From Caldifarciminota bacterium (lineage in GTDB: Bacteria; Hydrothermota; Hydrothermia; B15-G9; WFZT01), in the NCBI GenBank assembly GCA_026986655.1, contig JALSOD010000224.1, positions 1 to 9,055 of the forward strand: a stretch of 9,055 bases of DNA. The letters run 5' to 3'. The position numbers and the translations under genes are program-made. Every line of letters starts with the position of its first letter. The first letter of the stretch is position 1. Under the pieces are notes generated by a model, which was given only the letters and a program-made list of their open reading frames with translations, made no database searches and was not told the origin of the DNA. Positions 1 through 7,486 of the stretch are shown here, one piece after another.

Positions 1-49
1 CCCTTCTGCACGCCCCCCCTTCATAGTCCTTTTTCAGCCTTTCTTCCAC
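1..49 (-). CDS. possible 5' end of an unidentified gene running off the left edge
   Basis: On the minus strand a frame stays open from an ATG at 205 through the left repeat to the window edge, with no stop. The part beyond the repeat looks protein-like: from a GTG at 49 it reads VEERLKKDYEGGACRR. The preceding part (205-50) is translated repeat and probably not real protein. No clear ribosome binding site precedes the GTG. A different frame has an ATG at 24 with AAAAGG just upstream. The product is not recognised. Only about 16 residues are visible, so this is a weak call, made because the next gene of a minus-strand array would be expected here. Confidence 0.2.
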   Translation of the reverse strand, partial: MEERLKKDYEGGACRR

Positions 50-50
50 G

Positions 51-140
51 ATTTCGGACAACGGTATGGGGATATGTGAAGTTTGCCGTAGGCAAATTTG
101 GGCGTAGCCGAAGGCGGAGCCACATATCCTCCTGTTAGGC
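51..140 (+). repeat. left cloverleaf-type palindromic repeat (attC-like)
   Basis: This is one of two related repeats bracketing the Cmr operon. It opens with ATTTCGGACAACG (51-63), also present at 8757-8769. A perfect 9-bp stem pairs GGATATGTG (70-78) with CACATATCC (121-129). Inside it a hairpin pairs AAGTTTGCC (79-87) with GGCAAATTT (91-99) around a GTA loop, with one G.T pair. A second, weaker hairpin pairs GCC (107-109) with GGC (113-115). The outer ends AAC (60-62) and GTT (134-136) can also pair. AATTTGGGCG and AGCCGAAG are shared with the right copy. GGACAAC and GTTAGGC at the ends, 85 bp apart, recall the R'' and R' boxes of integron attC sites, although only GTTAGGC fits the consensus fully. 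The function is unknown. Confidence 0.75.
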
Positions 141-142
141 GT

Positions 143-188
143 GGGCGATAGCCCCGAAGTGAGCGTTAGCGAACGGAGAGTTGCGGGC
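143..188. repeat. hairpin-rich GC stretch next to left repeat
   Basis: This GC-rich segment between the left repeat and the end of csx1 holds small palindromes: GGGC (143-146) with GCCC (151-154) around GATA, and CGTT (164-167) with AACG (172-175) around AGCG. GCCC (151-154) could instead pair with GGGC (185-188). It shares GAAGTGAGC (156-164) with a loop of the right repeat (8797-8805), so it may be a remnant or extension of the same repeat family. It lies just downstream of the operon and might help end transcription. No T-run follows on the minus strand, so it is not a classical terminator. Confidence 0.4.
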
Positions 189-195
189 GACGGGC
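181..195. repeat. left copy of 15-bp inverted repeat at operon boundary
   Basis: TTGCGGGCGACGGGC matches the reverse complement of 8743-8757 at 14 of 15 positions. The two copies sit at the inner edges of the flanking repeats and face each other across the whole cmr-csx operon. In so AT-rich a context this match is unlikely to be chance. It could be a terminal inverted repeat, or an extension of the cloverleaf repeats. Confidence 0.55.
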
Positions 196-219
196 GAGAC
201 ATCATAGATCTTTGATTCA

Positions 220-1473
220 CTAGCGTTCCTCCTGTAAGAATGTTCCAAATCTTTCTGTGAACTCCTTAAGTTTTTCTTTGAAATTCAGAGGAGAATGGTA
301 ATTCTGTTCTCTCCAGCCAGCATGATTTATGTCATTTCTGTAATCTATAATTTCATGCCAAAGATTTAAGATGTCAGAAGGTATCTTTTCATATTTACTG
401 TTTAACATTGCCTCAGCAACCTCTCTATAACTCTTATTTTTTAAATTTTCACTGTTTAGAATATTAACAATCACATAATTAACTAATGTTTCTCTCAAAA
501 TTGTGAATCCTTGTTGGACAAGGCCTTTTTCCAAACACCATCGTGTAGTTTCCAATCCACAGGTAATATCATCATTGATTTGCATATTGCTAAATCTATC
601 CTTTATTTTCCAGAATAGCGGTCTAAACGGTCTCAGTTTCTCCAATTCCTCTTCTGCGTCGGGCAATGAATTTAAGATTCTCTCAATGTTAGATTTAAAA
701 TCTGGAGCACGACATGTTGAGACATTTTGCGAGAATAAATATAGGGAATTAATAAGATTTCGGAGTCCCCTACCAACTTCACCTTTAGTTTTTGTAAGCA
801 AAGGTTTTAATTCCTCGATACCCAGTTTACTTATCATTTCTGCACTTCCTGTTTGTAAAAATCTTTCAATTGCAACTGTCCAGTCGAAAAGACTTACAAA
901 TGGTGTGAGATTGAATACAGGTATTTTTCTCTCTTCTAAAGGCATTCTTCTAACTTCATCCGGAGATCCTAACGCCTCCATTGCACCATAAACTATTTGA
1001 TTTATCTTTACATTTTTTAAGAATTTGACATAATTTAAGACTACAAGTGTTAGCATTGGAAGAGAGCGAAAGCTATGAGTGATATCAAAAACTAAAATAT
1101 CCTCTTCACTAATATTGCTATTTATTTTCTCAAATATCTCCCATAATTCTTCTTCAGTTTTTCCTTCTGGTATTTCGACCTCTTTCACGCTAAAATTTAA
1201 TTTCAATCTTTTCTTTGCGTCTTCTAATCGATCTTTCAATCCTTTATCAAAATTTGCATCTTCACACTCACTTTTACTTAACCAATTTTTTCTTCTGGAT
1301 TCTTCAGTCAAGAAAATGACTGCTTGATCATCCTTTTCCCAATCCTTACAGAAAAACTCAAGCAAAGCTTCTTGGATAAATTGACAAGCTTTTTGGGATT
1401 TTTTGTTATTATAGACATAATAAGCTTCAATGTAGCGGGTAGGACCTATAAAGCTCAGTAGTTTATAACTCAT
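220..1473 (-). CDS. csx1: Csx1-family CARF-HEPN ribonuclease (type III accessory RNase)
   Basis: Predicted cytoplasmic ancillary RNase (417 aa) of the Csx1/Csx2 (TM1812-like, DxTHG) family, switched on by cyclic oligoadenylate from Cas10 and cutting RNA non-specifically. The N-terminal CARF-type domain opens with SFIGPTRYIEAYY (7-19) and carries DITHSFR at 130-136, the family DxTH motif with Ser in place of the usual Gly. The C-terminal HEPN domain has R379-N-D-I-N-H384, the R-X4-H catalytic pair, in an LWHEIIDYRNDINHAGW context. The ATG at 1473 overlaps the 3' end of csx3 by 11 bp and follows GAGGTGGAT at good spacing. It is the last gene of the operon. Family and intact active site are seen in the sequence; cA4 as the activator is inferred from the neighbouring Csx3. 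Confidence 0.9.
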   Translation of the reverse strand: MSYKLLSFIGPTRYIEAYYVYNNKKSQKACQFIQEALLEFFCKDWEKDDQAVIFLTEESRRKNWLSKSECEDANFDKGLKDRLEDAKKRLKLNFSVKEVEIPEGKTEEELWEIFEKINSNISEEDILVFDITHSFRSLPMLTLVVLNYVKFLKNVKINQIVYGAMEALGSPDEVRRMPLEERKIPVFNLTPFVSLFDWTVAIERFLQTGSAEMISKLGIEELKPLLTKTKGEVGRGLRNLINSLYLFSQNVSTCRAPDFKSNIERILNSLPDAEEELEKLRPFRPLFWKIKDRFSNMQINDDITCGLETTRWCLEKGLVQQGFTILRETLVNYVIVNILNSENLKNKSYREVAEAMLNSKYEKIPSDILNLWHEIIDYRNDINHAGWREQNYHSPLNFKEKLKEFTERFGTFLQEER

Positions 1474-1765
1474 CCTTATCCACCTCTATAATTTCTCCTA
1501 CTTCCAATTTTTGCTCATGGGATTCTACTACTATCGCTCCCCCAATTCTCGGATCATATATCGCTACGAACTTTGTAGGATGGTAGTGGTGGACAAGATA
1601 ACAGTAAAGCCATATTGGACCACGCCCGCTTAATACAACACCTTTAGTGCTGTTAACTTTTGGTGGTTTAAGTTTTTTCAAAATTTCTGGAATTATAGTG
1701 CCATTTAATTCAAAATGAACAAGTGTGTAGTTTTCCTTTTCTTTTACTTTAAACTCTATTTCCAT
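1463..1765 (-). CDS. csx3: Csx3 / Crn3 ring nuclease
   Basis: Small cytoplasmic protein (100 aa), the usual length of stand-alone Csx3. The family is known as a Mn-dependent phosphodiesterase that degrades cA4 and so damps type III signalling. Conserved features are KGVVLSGRGPIWLYCYLVHH (41-60), YHPTKFVAIYDPRIGG (61-76) and ESH (81-83). By comparison with Archaeoglobus Csx3 from memory, S46, R48, H62, D71, R73 and H83 correspond to the conserved ligand, catalytic or metal-site residues, so the enzyme looks intact. There is no fused AAA or kinase-like domain, unlike longer Csx3 fusions. It starts 5 bp after cmr6, with GAGGTG of the SD formed by the last codons of cmr6, and its end overlaps csx1, so antagonist and effector are probably translated together. 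Confidence 0.92.
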   Translation of the reverse strand: MEIEFKVKEKENYTLVHFELNGTIIPEILKKLKPPKVNSTKGVVLSGRGPIWLYCYLVHHYHPTKFVAIYDPRIGGAIVVESHEQKLEVGEIIEVDKDEL

Positions 1766-1770
1766 TTCAC

Positions 1771-2562
1771 TTACACCTCAAAATATCCGTATCCTGCTGA
1801 AGTCTTTGCTCCAATTCCTATCTTATTAACTGCCTCTTTTAACAATTCCACAGCTTTTTCTGCAAGCTTTTCATCTTTGGATGCTAAAGCAAACCTGAAT
1901 TTCGTTCCTTTTTCTACCGCTAAAAAGAATATTGGAGTAGGATTATGCCAGTCACCGGGAGTTTCTCCCCCCTCATAGTAGGGTTTGTAATGAACATTCA
2001 TAACATCTAGAACGACAAAATCTCTGTTTTCTTCGATGATGGGTAAAGCATCGAAAAATATCATCTTTCCTTTTTTGTTTTGTGTGCCAAAGATTTCAAC
2101 AATATCACCTTTTGATAATTTTCCATATTTTTCAGCATAATGATGAATCAAACCTTTTACAGCGCTTGCCGGTATAATGGGTATGGAATAATTCCGATGC
2201 AGAGTTATAGAAGTTTCGTAAACACTCTCATGACCTAAGCCTACAATCAGACGCCATTTCACTTTTCCCTCATAAATCTTTGTGATGTATCCTTGTTGTT
2301 CGAGAGATTTGCAAAGGGTTTCAAATCTTTGAAAATAACTTTTATAGTTTCTTAGATCTATTATGTTTAAAGATATAGCCAGTTTTCTATTTCTAAGCAA
2401 TCTAATTTGATATTCCAGATTAAACCTCCTCTTATCTTCATCAAAAGGGCAGTATTTGTCTAGCCAAAGTTTAATATTATGTAGATATCTATTTTGTATT
2501 AGATTAGCTATAAATTGCTCTGGATTTGGAAAATCTCCTTTAGGAAGGTAGTATTTCGTCAT
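1771..2562 (-). CDS. cmr6: Cmr6, type III-B RAMP subunit
   Basis: Cas7-like RAMP protein (263 aa) that sits with Cmr1 at the head end of the Cmr complex, near the 3' end of the crRNA. Family signatures are GLGHESVYETS (108-118), IPASAVKGL (130-138), a FFDALP segment (169-174), VLDVMNVHYKPYY followed by PGDWHNPTP (202-210), and the C-terminal glycine-rich GIGAKTSAGYGYFEV (249-263). The length is normal for the family. The ATG lies 2 bp after cmr5; its ribosome binding site GGAGGAG is built from the last codons of cmr5, which supports this start and coupled translation. Confidence 0.95.
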   Translation of the reverse strand: MTKYYLPKGDFPNPEQFIANLIQNRYLHNIKLWLDKYCPFDEDKRRFNLEYQIRLLRNRKLAISLNIIDLRNYKSYFQRFETLCKSLEQQGYITKIYEGKVKWRLIVGLGHESVYETSITLHRNYSIPIIPASAVKGLIHHYAEKYGKLSKGDIVEIFGTQNKKGKMIFFDALPIIEENRDFVVLDVMNVHYKPYYEGGETPGDWHNPTPIFFLAVEKGTKFRFALASKDEKLAEKAVELLKEAVNKIGIGAKTSAGYGYFEV

Positions 2563-2564
2563 AT

Positions 2565-2924
2565 TTACTCCTCCAGTTCAGCCTCAGCAAATCTTTTCAT
2601 CCAATCTAATAGAGCTAAAACTTCTCTTGTCTCCTTAAACACTTTCAAAGATGATGTGTTATCTGAGATTATCCAAACAAGTATATCTTCCTCTTCTGGA
2701 TGTCTCTCCTTAAACCACCTGTTTATATGTTCATACAATTTAGAGTATGCTTCTCCACCTTTTGATTTCCAGAAAACCAAAGCATTTCCTAACCCATTTG
2801 AAAGGATGAGTGCCGGAGCTCTTCTAACGTATGCTCGATAATCTTTTTGGTAGCTTTGGCCTTTAACCTCATTTATAAAATCCCAAGCTCTCTTCGCCCG
2901 TATTTGCTCCAAACTTCTGAGCAT
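2565..2924 (-). CDS. cmr5: Cmr5, type III-B small subunit
   Basis: Small, mostly helical subunit (119 aa; no RAMP fold) that lines the inner face of the Cmr filament beside Cmr4 and helps hold the target RNA. The conserved segment RRAPALILSNGLG (34-46) followed by FWKSKGG is diagnostic, as is the N-terminal LEQIRAKRAW. The start is fixed by a near-perfect GAGGTGAT just after the cmr4 stop, 4 bp between the genes. Nothing is missing or unusual. Confidence 0.95.
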   Translation of the reverse strand: MLRSLEQIRAKRAWDFINEVKGQSYQKDYRAYVRRAPALILSNGLGNALVFWKSKGGEAYSKLYEHINRWFKERHPEEEDILVWIISDNTSSLKVFKETREVLALLDWMKRFAEAELEE

Positions 2925-2928
2925 TCTA

Positions 2929-3783
2929 TCACCTCACTTTAACTATAGCAAATCCTTTTCCAATGGTTTCATCTCCTCCGATGTGCAAAACTTTATTATC
3001 ATACTGGCGTAATTTTTCTACAACTTTTTCTGAACTCAAATCCCTCAGCCTTCCAGGAATCAAAATTAGACTGTACATTAACGTGTCGGTCGGAATGTAC
3101 TCCTCGCTCCATGGTCCTTCTTCAACAATACCTTTTTCCCCAATTCTTATCCTAGTAGCAATTTCCGTTGTCATCACAACCAAATCTCTAAATAGGTCAT
3201 CTGCCAAGATTACCAAATCCTGCTTAAATTTCTCTTTAACTTGTTTATAAGCCTCCGTATTCGGCAATGCTTCAACAAGCGATTTAATTATGTCATCTGG
3301 CATTTCAGATTTGTCCTTATCTAGCTTTAGGTCCTCTAAGTATATGCTACCATCTACTATCAGATTTGAGTTGGATTTTACTATGGCTTTATTTTCATTT
3401 GAGGGTACAAGCGGATTCCACGTAATCTCTTTGCCAATTAGACTCATGTCTCTCTTAAATCTATTAAGCACGAAAGGACAGGTAACCCAACCGAACAACC
3501 CTCTAAGACTTCTTACAGGAAAAGCAAGTACTCTGGCATCTGTTATTGAAATCCCTCCAACTTTATCTGGTTCTCCAAAAATAGTGCTTTCTTCTGCTTG
3601 GGTAATACCTATAGCCCTTGCATGACTTCTTAGAACTCCTTTAAGTGATGAACCATGTATCATTGGAAATTCCGTGTGCCTCTCCCTCTGTATTGGCAGA
3701 TCGATCGCTCCCAGTGCTGTACCACTTCCCGGATGTATCGGGGTTTCCGCATAGATATACATTATCAGGGCTTTTTCAAACAT
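2929..3783 (-). CDS. cmr4: Cmr4, backbone RAMP and target-RNA nuclease
   Basis: Cas7-type backbone subunit (284 aa), present in several copies along the crRNA, which cuts bound target RNA at 6-nt intervals. The N-terminus shows HPGSGTALGAIDLPIQRERH (17-36); D28 matches the catalytic Asp (D26 of Pyrococcus Cmr4). The RAMP motif HGSSLKGVLRSHAR starts at 43. The C-terminus has the glycine-rich IGGDETIGKGFAIV. An ATG nine codons upstream (3810) lies inside cmr3; the ATG at 3783 is preferred because GGGAGGTGGT (3797-3788) sits 4 nt upstream and the protein then starts like the family. It lies 2 bp after cmr3. The catalytic residue is intact, so target RNA cleavage should work. Confidence 0.95.
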   Translation of the reverse strand: MFEKALIMYIYAETPIHPGSGTALGAIDLPIQRERHTEFPMIHGSSLKGVLRSHARAIGITQAEESTIFGEPDKVGGISITDARVLAFPVRSLRGLFGWVTCPFVLNRFKRDMSLIGKEITWNPLVPSNENKAIVKSNSNLIVDGSIYLEDLKLDKDKSEMPDDIIKSLVEALPNTEAYKQVKEKFKQDLVILADDLFRDLVVMTTEIATRIRIGEKGIVEEGPWSEEYIPTDTLMYSLILIPGRLRDLSSEKVVEKLRQYDNKVLHIGGDETIGKGFAIVKVR

Positions 3784-3785
3784 TT

Positions 3786-4970
3786 CTACCACCTCCCTAT
3801 AAATGCACATCTCATATCAATATTTTTATCAACAATTTTTATAGGTAAGATTAAATCACTTTTAATCTCTCCATCGAACTTATAGTAGTAAACTGCTCCG
3901 GCATTGACCCATCTTCTCAGAGGTTTTTCTCTATTTAGAGCGAAGTCGTACCCTCCAATGTAGATTGGTTTTCCCGGAAATGCAGATATGAGCTTTAATT
4001 TTACCCCAAGAACTTTCTCAAGGTTTGCTTCAGGTGGCATGCATCCATCAAAGTAAGAAGGAGTTGCAAGATAGAGCTTGAACTTTTTATTTTCATTTAT
4101 TTTTTCAATTAAACTTCCCCAATTCATTTTCTTATCTTCAATTTGTTGAGAAATTGCTCCTTTTCCTTCACCTCCGAGTCTGAGAGCACCTTCAATTGAA
4201 AAACCGTTGGGAGCTTCATACCAAACTATAAAACCCCAATTTTCTATAAGTCTAATAAATTCTGCTGTATAAAGAGCACCTTCTACTGTTTTCTTTCTCT
4301 CCTTCTCCAACTCAATCCCACTTCTGATTTCCTTAAAGTAGGGTTTATTCAATTCTTTTCCTTTGTATCTTATTCTTGCTGGCTCTGGATATCCTCCATT
4401 TAGGTAGTTTATCAAATCTTTAAAGTTCATTAACCCCTCAACTCTCTTCAGCTGAGAATAAACTGCCATGCCAATAGAAATATTTCCATTTAGCCATTTA
4501 AACTGAAAACACTCTCTTGGTTGCAATTTTACTATTTTGCCATTCTCTTTATCTTCCTTAACCACATCATTGGGAATTGGAAAATGTTCCACAAATTCGC
4601 CTTTTTTGGCAAAGAAAACTCCCAACACATTCAATTTTGATGGAAATTCAAGCGGAGTGTAACCTATAACTTCCAGCAAGTTTTTCAATTCTTCGTCGTT
4701 TTTCATCTTTTGCTTTACAAACTCTATTAGCTTATTTTTAGTTTCATTAAAATCGTTTAAACTTTCGTTTCTATTTCCATTCCTTTGAAAATCCTCAGGC
4801 AAATAACCCTTTCTTTTGCAAAATTCAATGAATATCTTAGATTTGATTGCTCCTTCAAAGCTTAAATGTGATATGGTCCCTGTTCTTGCTACATGTGCTT
4901 CTCTCGCTGTGAAAGGTCTCTCACTTCTAAACATGAGGACATCAATTGGTTCTATAAATAGCCTTTTCAT
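3786..4970 (-). CDS. cmr3: Cmr3, Cas5-like RAMP subunit
   Basis: Cas5-like subunit (394 aa) that binds the 5' tag of the crRNA and contacts Cas10 at the foot of the complex. Motifs are FRSERPFTAREAH (14-26), SFEGAIKSK (37-45), a glycine-rich GALRLGGEGKGA in the second half, IGGYDFA (338-344) and PLRRWVNAGAVYYY (350-363), all in the family order. Its ATG overlaps the cas10 stop as ATGA (4970-4967) and follows GAGGTGAGGAG. Length is in the normal range. Confidence 0.93.
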   Translation of the reverse strand: MKRLFIEPIDVLMFRSERPFTAREAHVARTGTISHLSFEGAIKSKIFIEFCKRKGYLPEDFQRNGNRNESLNDFNETKNKLIEFVKQKMKNDEELKNLLEVIGYTPLEFPSKLNVLGVFFAKKGEFVEHFPIPNDVVKEDKENGKIVKLQPRECFQFKWLNGNISIGMAVYSQLKRVEGLMNFKDLINYLNGGYPEPARIRYKGKELNKPYFKEIRSGIELEKERKKTVEGALYTAEFIRLIENWGFIVWYEAPNGFSIEGALRLGGEGKGAISQQIEDKKMNWGSLIEKINENKKFKLYLATPSYFDGCMPPEANLEKVLGVKLKLISAFPGKPIYIGGYDFALNREKPLRRWVNAGAVYYYKFDGEIKSDLILPIKIVDKNIDMRCAFIGRW

Positions 4971-7486
4971 TTCTCCTCACCTCTGTAGGCATCATATAGT
5001 ATTTTCAGCATCTTTCCAATATCATCAATTGGCAAGTTGTTTTCCTTGTATTTTTCAATTAAGCAGATGATTCTTCCACATAATTCATTTATCTCTTCAT
5101 TTGTTGCTTTTTCAGTTTTTCTCCTTTTTAAAAGCCTTTTCACCTCTGCTCTAAGCATATCTCCCTCTAATATCTTAATTATTTCCAAAAAATCGTAGAC
5201 GAAGCTATGAGAAATTTTATCGTTTAAAATTGCCTCAACAACCGGAATGAAATCGTCAACGAAGTTCCACTTTCCACCAGCAGAGAGAAGTTCTCCAGAA
5301 CGCTTTATGAATGTCATGCAAAATGCATTTCTACCATAATCATTCTTTGCTCTTTTTTCAGCATCCCTCACCCTTTCTATAACATCGTAGAGTGGATATT
5401 TGTAGTGGGCAAAGACTATGCCAGCACTCATACTCGCATACTTTCCAAGTCCCATTACTTTTCTTTTCCTGCCATTGACTTCAATTTCGTAGAAATCCCT
5501 TTTGAAGAATTCCTGCAGATTCTTTGCAGCACTCAAAACTCTATCTGGAGGAAATAGAGCCAAAACATCATCTCCACCAGAATATACCAAAAACCCTTCA
5601 TGATCTCTTTCAACAATTTCTATAACTTTATGCGAGAAATCTTTCATAGCTCTGCTTATAGCTATATGAATGGATGGAGAAAGAACTCTTCTCGTATTCA
5701 CCAAATCTTCTCCTCTTTCCCATTCCATCATCTTGGCTTTAAAAACTGGATGGAGAAAATCTCCAAAATTTGGTAAAGTTTCTCCAAACAGCATTTTCCC
5801 AATTCTATCACCATCCATCATTAAAATTGCATAGTATTTGCTTGGTTTGCCGTATATCTTCCACCATTCTTTCAATTTATTCTCTATTTCTTCTTTCTTT
5901 TGTATCAATTCCAGCTGTTTTATGGATGTTCTTTTCTTTTCATCTGATTTCCATTCATGCTCGTAAATCAGTTCAATGTCCAACTCTTTCAGAAGTTGAA
6001 AATCCTCATCACTCTCAACACTCTTTATAAAAGCTCTTGCTGCTATTTCAACAACGGATTCAAATTTGGGAGGTTCTGCTTTGAATTCCTTCTTATACAC
6101 CTTCCTGTAAACTCTCTTTGTTAGACACACTGCACAAAGTCTTTCCCCTTCTTTAAGCACATTTCTCCACTCCTGATCTTTAATTTCTGCATCATTCCAA
6201 GTATTATTTCTCCAATACCGATAAATACCTCCTTCTTTTCTCTCAACAACAGCATTCCTCAACCCACACATCAGGCACTTTCTCCCTGTTACTGGTTCTT
6301 CTTCCCAAGCATCCCATAACCTTGAACTTTGAGTCAGAATCGTTCCTAAGAGTGCATATGTGGGGAAGTAAAAATGACCGTAATTTGTTTGAAACTTATC
6401 GACAAAACTTAGCCATTTATCCTGCTTTTCTTTAACATCCTCCGGCAACTCTTCTCCTACTCTTCCGTAACTGTCACTGTTAAAGAATTCTGTATAAGCG
6501 ACCACAACAGACAGCGCTTTCTCAATTTGGCTTTTCCAAACTTTTTCATCGGGTTTAATATTTATTTTGTTCAAATAACTTCTAACTTTTTCGGAAATTT
6601 CAACCCACTTATTTTTTATAGCTTTTTCACATCTTTCTTTATATTCTTCAGCTTTGCTAAGCGGCATGAAACAAAGGAAGGTATTTGGCAAACTTGTAAT
6701 CCTCATTCTATTTTTATCCAAAGCCATTTCTATACCCAGTTCCTTTATGTAATGGTCAAGTAAGGGGTTGCCTCTTAACTGCGGATATATAACCATGTCA
6801 GGTCCAAGATTTCCAATAACTTCTTTAATTCCTTCAAAAAGTAATAGTGAAAATATATGACTTGATGCCCATAAATCTGCAAGTTTTCTCGAATGAGATA
6901 TGAATTCCTGAACAGCTAGAATCTTTACTGAAAATAAACCTAAATTGCCCAAGCACGAGCTTATTGCAGCCGTAACATCCAAATGATCCCAAATGCTGTG
7001 ATCTGGAATTCTCGTATCTGCCGGTAGGATGTATCCAAGGGGGTACCTCTCTGGCAGAAATCTCCAGATTGAGAAATAAGTTTTCTTCCAGTCATTTTTA
7101 TCAAGGAATTCACTTACAGTTTCCGGCTTAAAGCCAAATTCATCTAACGCTCTTTCATAACCATAGGTAGCTATGAGATCTGTTATTTCATTTAGATTTT
7201 CCTCAGCACCTGATAACGTGTGCTTAAATACGGGTTTATTTGGTCCTTTGAAGCATATGTGATTATTGCATCCTCCTCTATCTACTCTATAATTAGTTGG
7301 TATGTTTAATCTTTGCATGGCAGAAGCCATATGGTCTGCCGGATTCAGACTTTCATCATATTTAAGAGATAATTTTTCTAGGATCTCATCTCTTTTTCCT
7401 TCATGGGCTACATGAAACAATATTAGTGCTTTATCTGGAGGATCATGAAGAAAAGCTTTGATTTTATTTTGCCAAAATTCGCTCAT
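4967..7486 (-). CDS. cas10: Cas10/Cmr2, cyclase subunit of the Cmr complex
   Basis: Large subunit of the type III-B complex (839 aa). On target RNA binding the family makes cyclic oligoadenylate from ATP. In order: N-terminal HD domain with FLHDPPDKAL (H14, D15) and a later NPADHMASA; the Cmr2 segment PADTRIPDHSIWDHLDVTAA (about 155-174); a four-cysteine zinc site C404-X2-C407 and C451-X2-C454; first palm strand with MDGDRIG (D558, D560); the cyclase motif SGGDD at 636-640; and SAGIVFAHYKYPL in the second palm region, followed by a helical C-terminal domain. Both HD and GGDD are intact. The start is at 7486, where ATGA overlaps the cmr1 stop and GGGGGTTGAT lies just upstream; an ATG nine codons earlier is less likely. 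Confidence 0.95.
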   Translation of the reverse strand: MSEFWQNKIKAFLHDPPDKALILFHVAHEGKRDEILEKLSLKYDESLNPADHMASAMQRLNIPTNYRVDRGGCNNHICFKGPNKPVFKHTLSGAEENLNEITDLIATYGYERALDEFGFKPETVSEFLDKNDWKKTYFSIWRFLPERYPLGYILPADTRIPDHSIWDHLDVTAAISSCLGNLGLFSVKILAVQEFISHSRKLADLWASSHIFSLLLFEGIKEVIGNLGPDMVIYPQLRGNPLLDHYIKELGIEMALDKNRMRITSLPNTFLCFMPLSKAEEYKERCEKAIKNKWVEISEKVRSYLNKINIKPDEKVWKSQIEKALSVVVAYTEFFNSDSYGRVGEELPEDVKEKQDKWLSFVDKFQTNYGHFYFPTYALLGTILTQSSRLWDAWEEEPVTGRKCLMCGLRNAVVERKEGGIYRYWRNNTWNDAEIKDQEWRNVLKEGERLCAVCLTKRVYRKVYKKEFKAEPPKFESVVEIAARAFIKSVESDEDFQLLKELDIELIYEHEWKSDEKKRTSIKQLELIQKKEEIENKLKEWWKIYGKPSKYYAILMMDGDRIGKMLFGETLPNFGDFLHPVFKAKMMEWERGEDLVNTRRVLSPSIHIAISRAMKDFSHKVIEIVERDHEGFLVYSGGDDVLALFPPDRVLSAAKNLQEFFKRDFYEIEVNGRKRKVMGLGKYASMSAGIVFAHYKYPLYDVIERVRDAEKRAKNDYGRNAFCMTFIKRSGELLSAGGKWNFVDDFIPVVEAILNDKISHSFVYDFLEIIKILEGDMLRAEVKRLLKRRKTEKATNEEINELCGRIICLIEKYKENNLPIDDIGKMLKILYDAYRGEEK

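Noticed and set aside
51..140. tRNA gene, suggested by the cloverleaf shape
   Set aside because: It has no anticodon arm of the right size, no TTC-type T-loop and no acceptor end; the three-way fold is built of different stems.
51..195. CRISPR array
   Set aside because: The repeated sequences here are single diverged copies with internal stems, not regularly spaced identical repeats with unique spacers; nothing array-like was seen elsewhere in the window.
137..219. Rho-independent style terminator after csx1
   Set aside because: Hairpins exist but no T-run follows on the minus strand; termination here cannot be claimed from sequence.
503..991. 162-codon plus-strand frame opposite csx1
   Set aside because: Antisense to a clear csx1; low-complexity Ser/Leu/Phe composition typical of the reverse of an AT-rich gene, with no ribosome binding site noted and no recognisable motif.
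2515..3885. Several plus-strand frames of 67-111 codons opposite cmr6, cmr5, cmr4 and cmr3
   Set aside because: All mirror well-supported genes on the other strand and show no protein family features.
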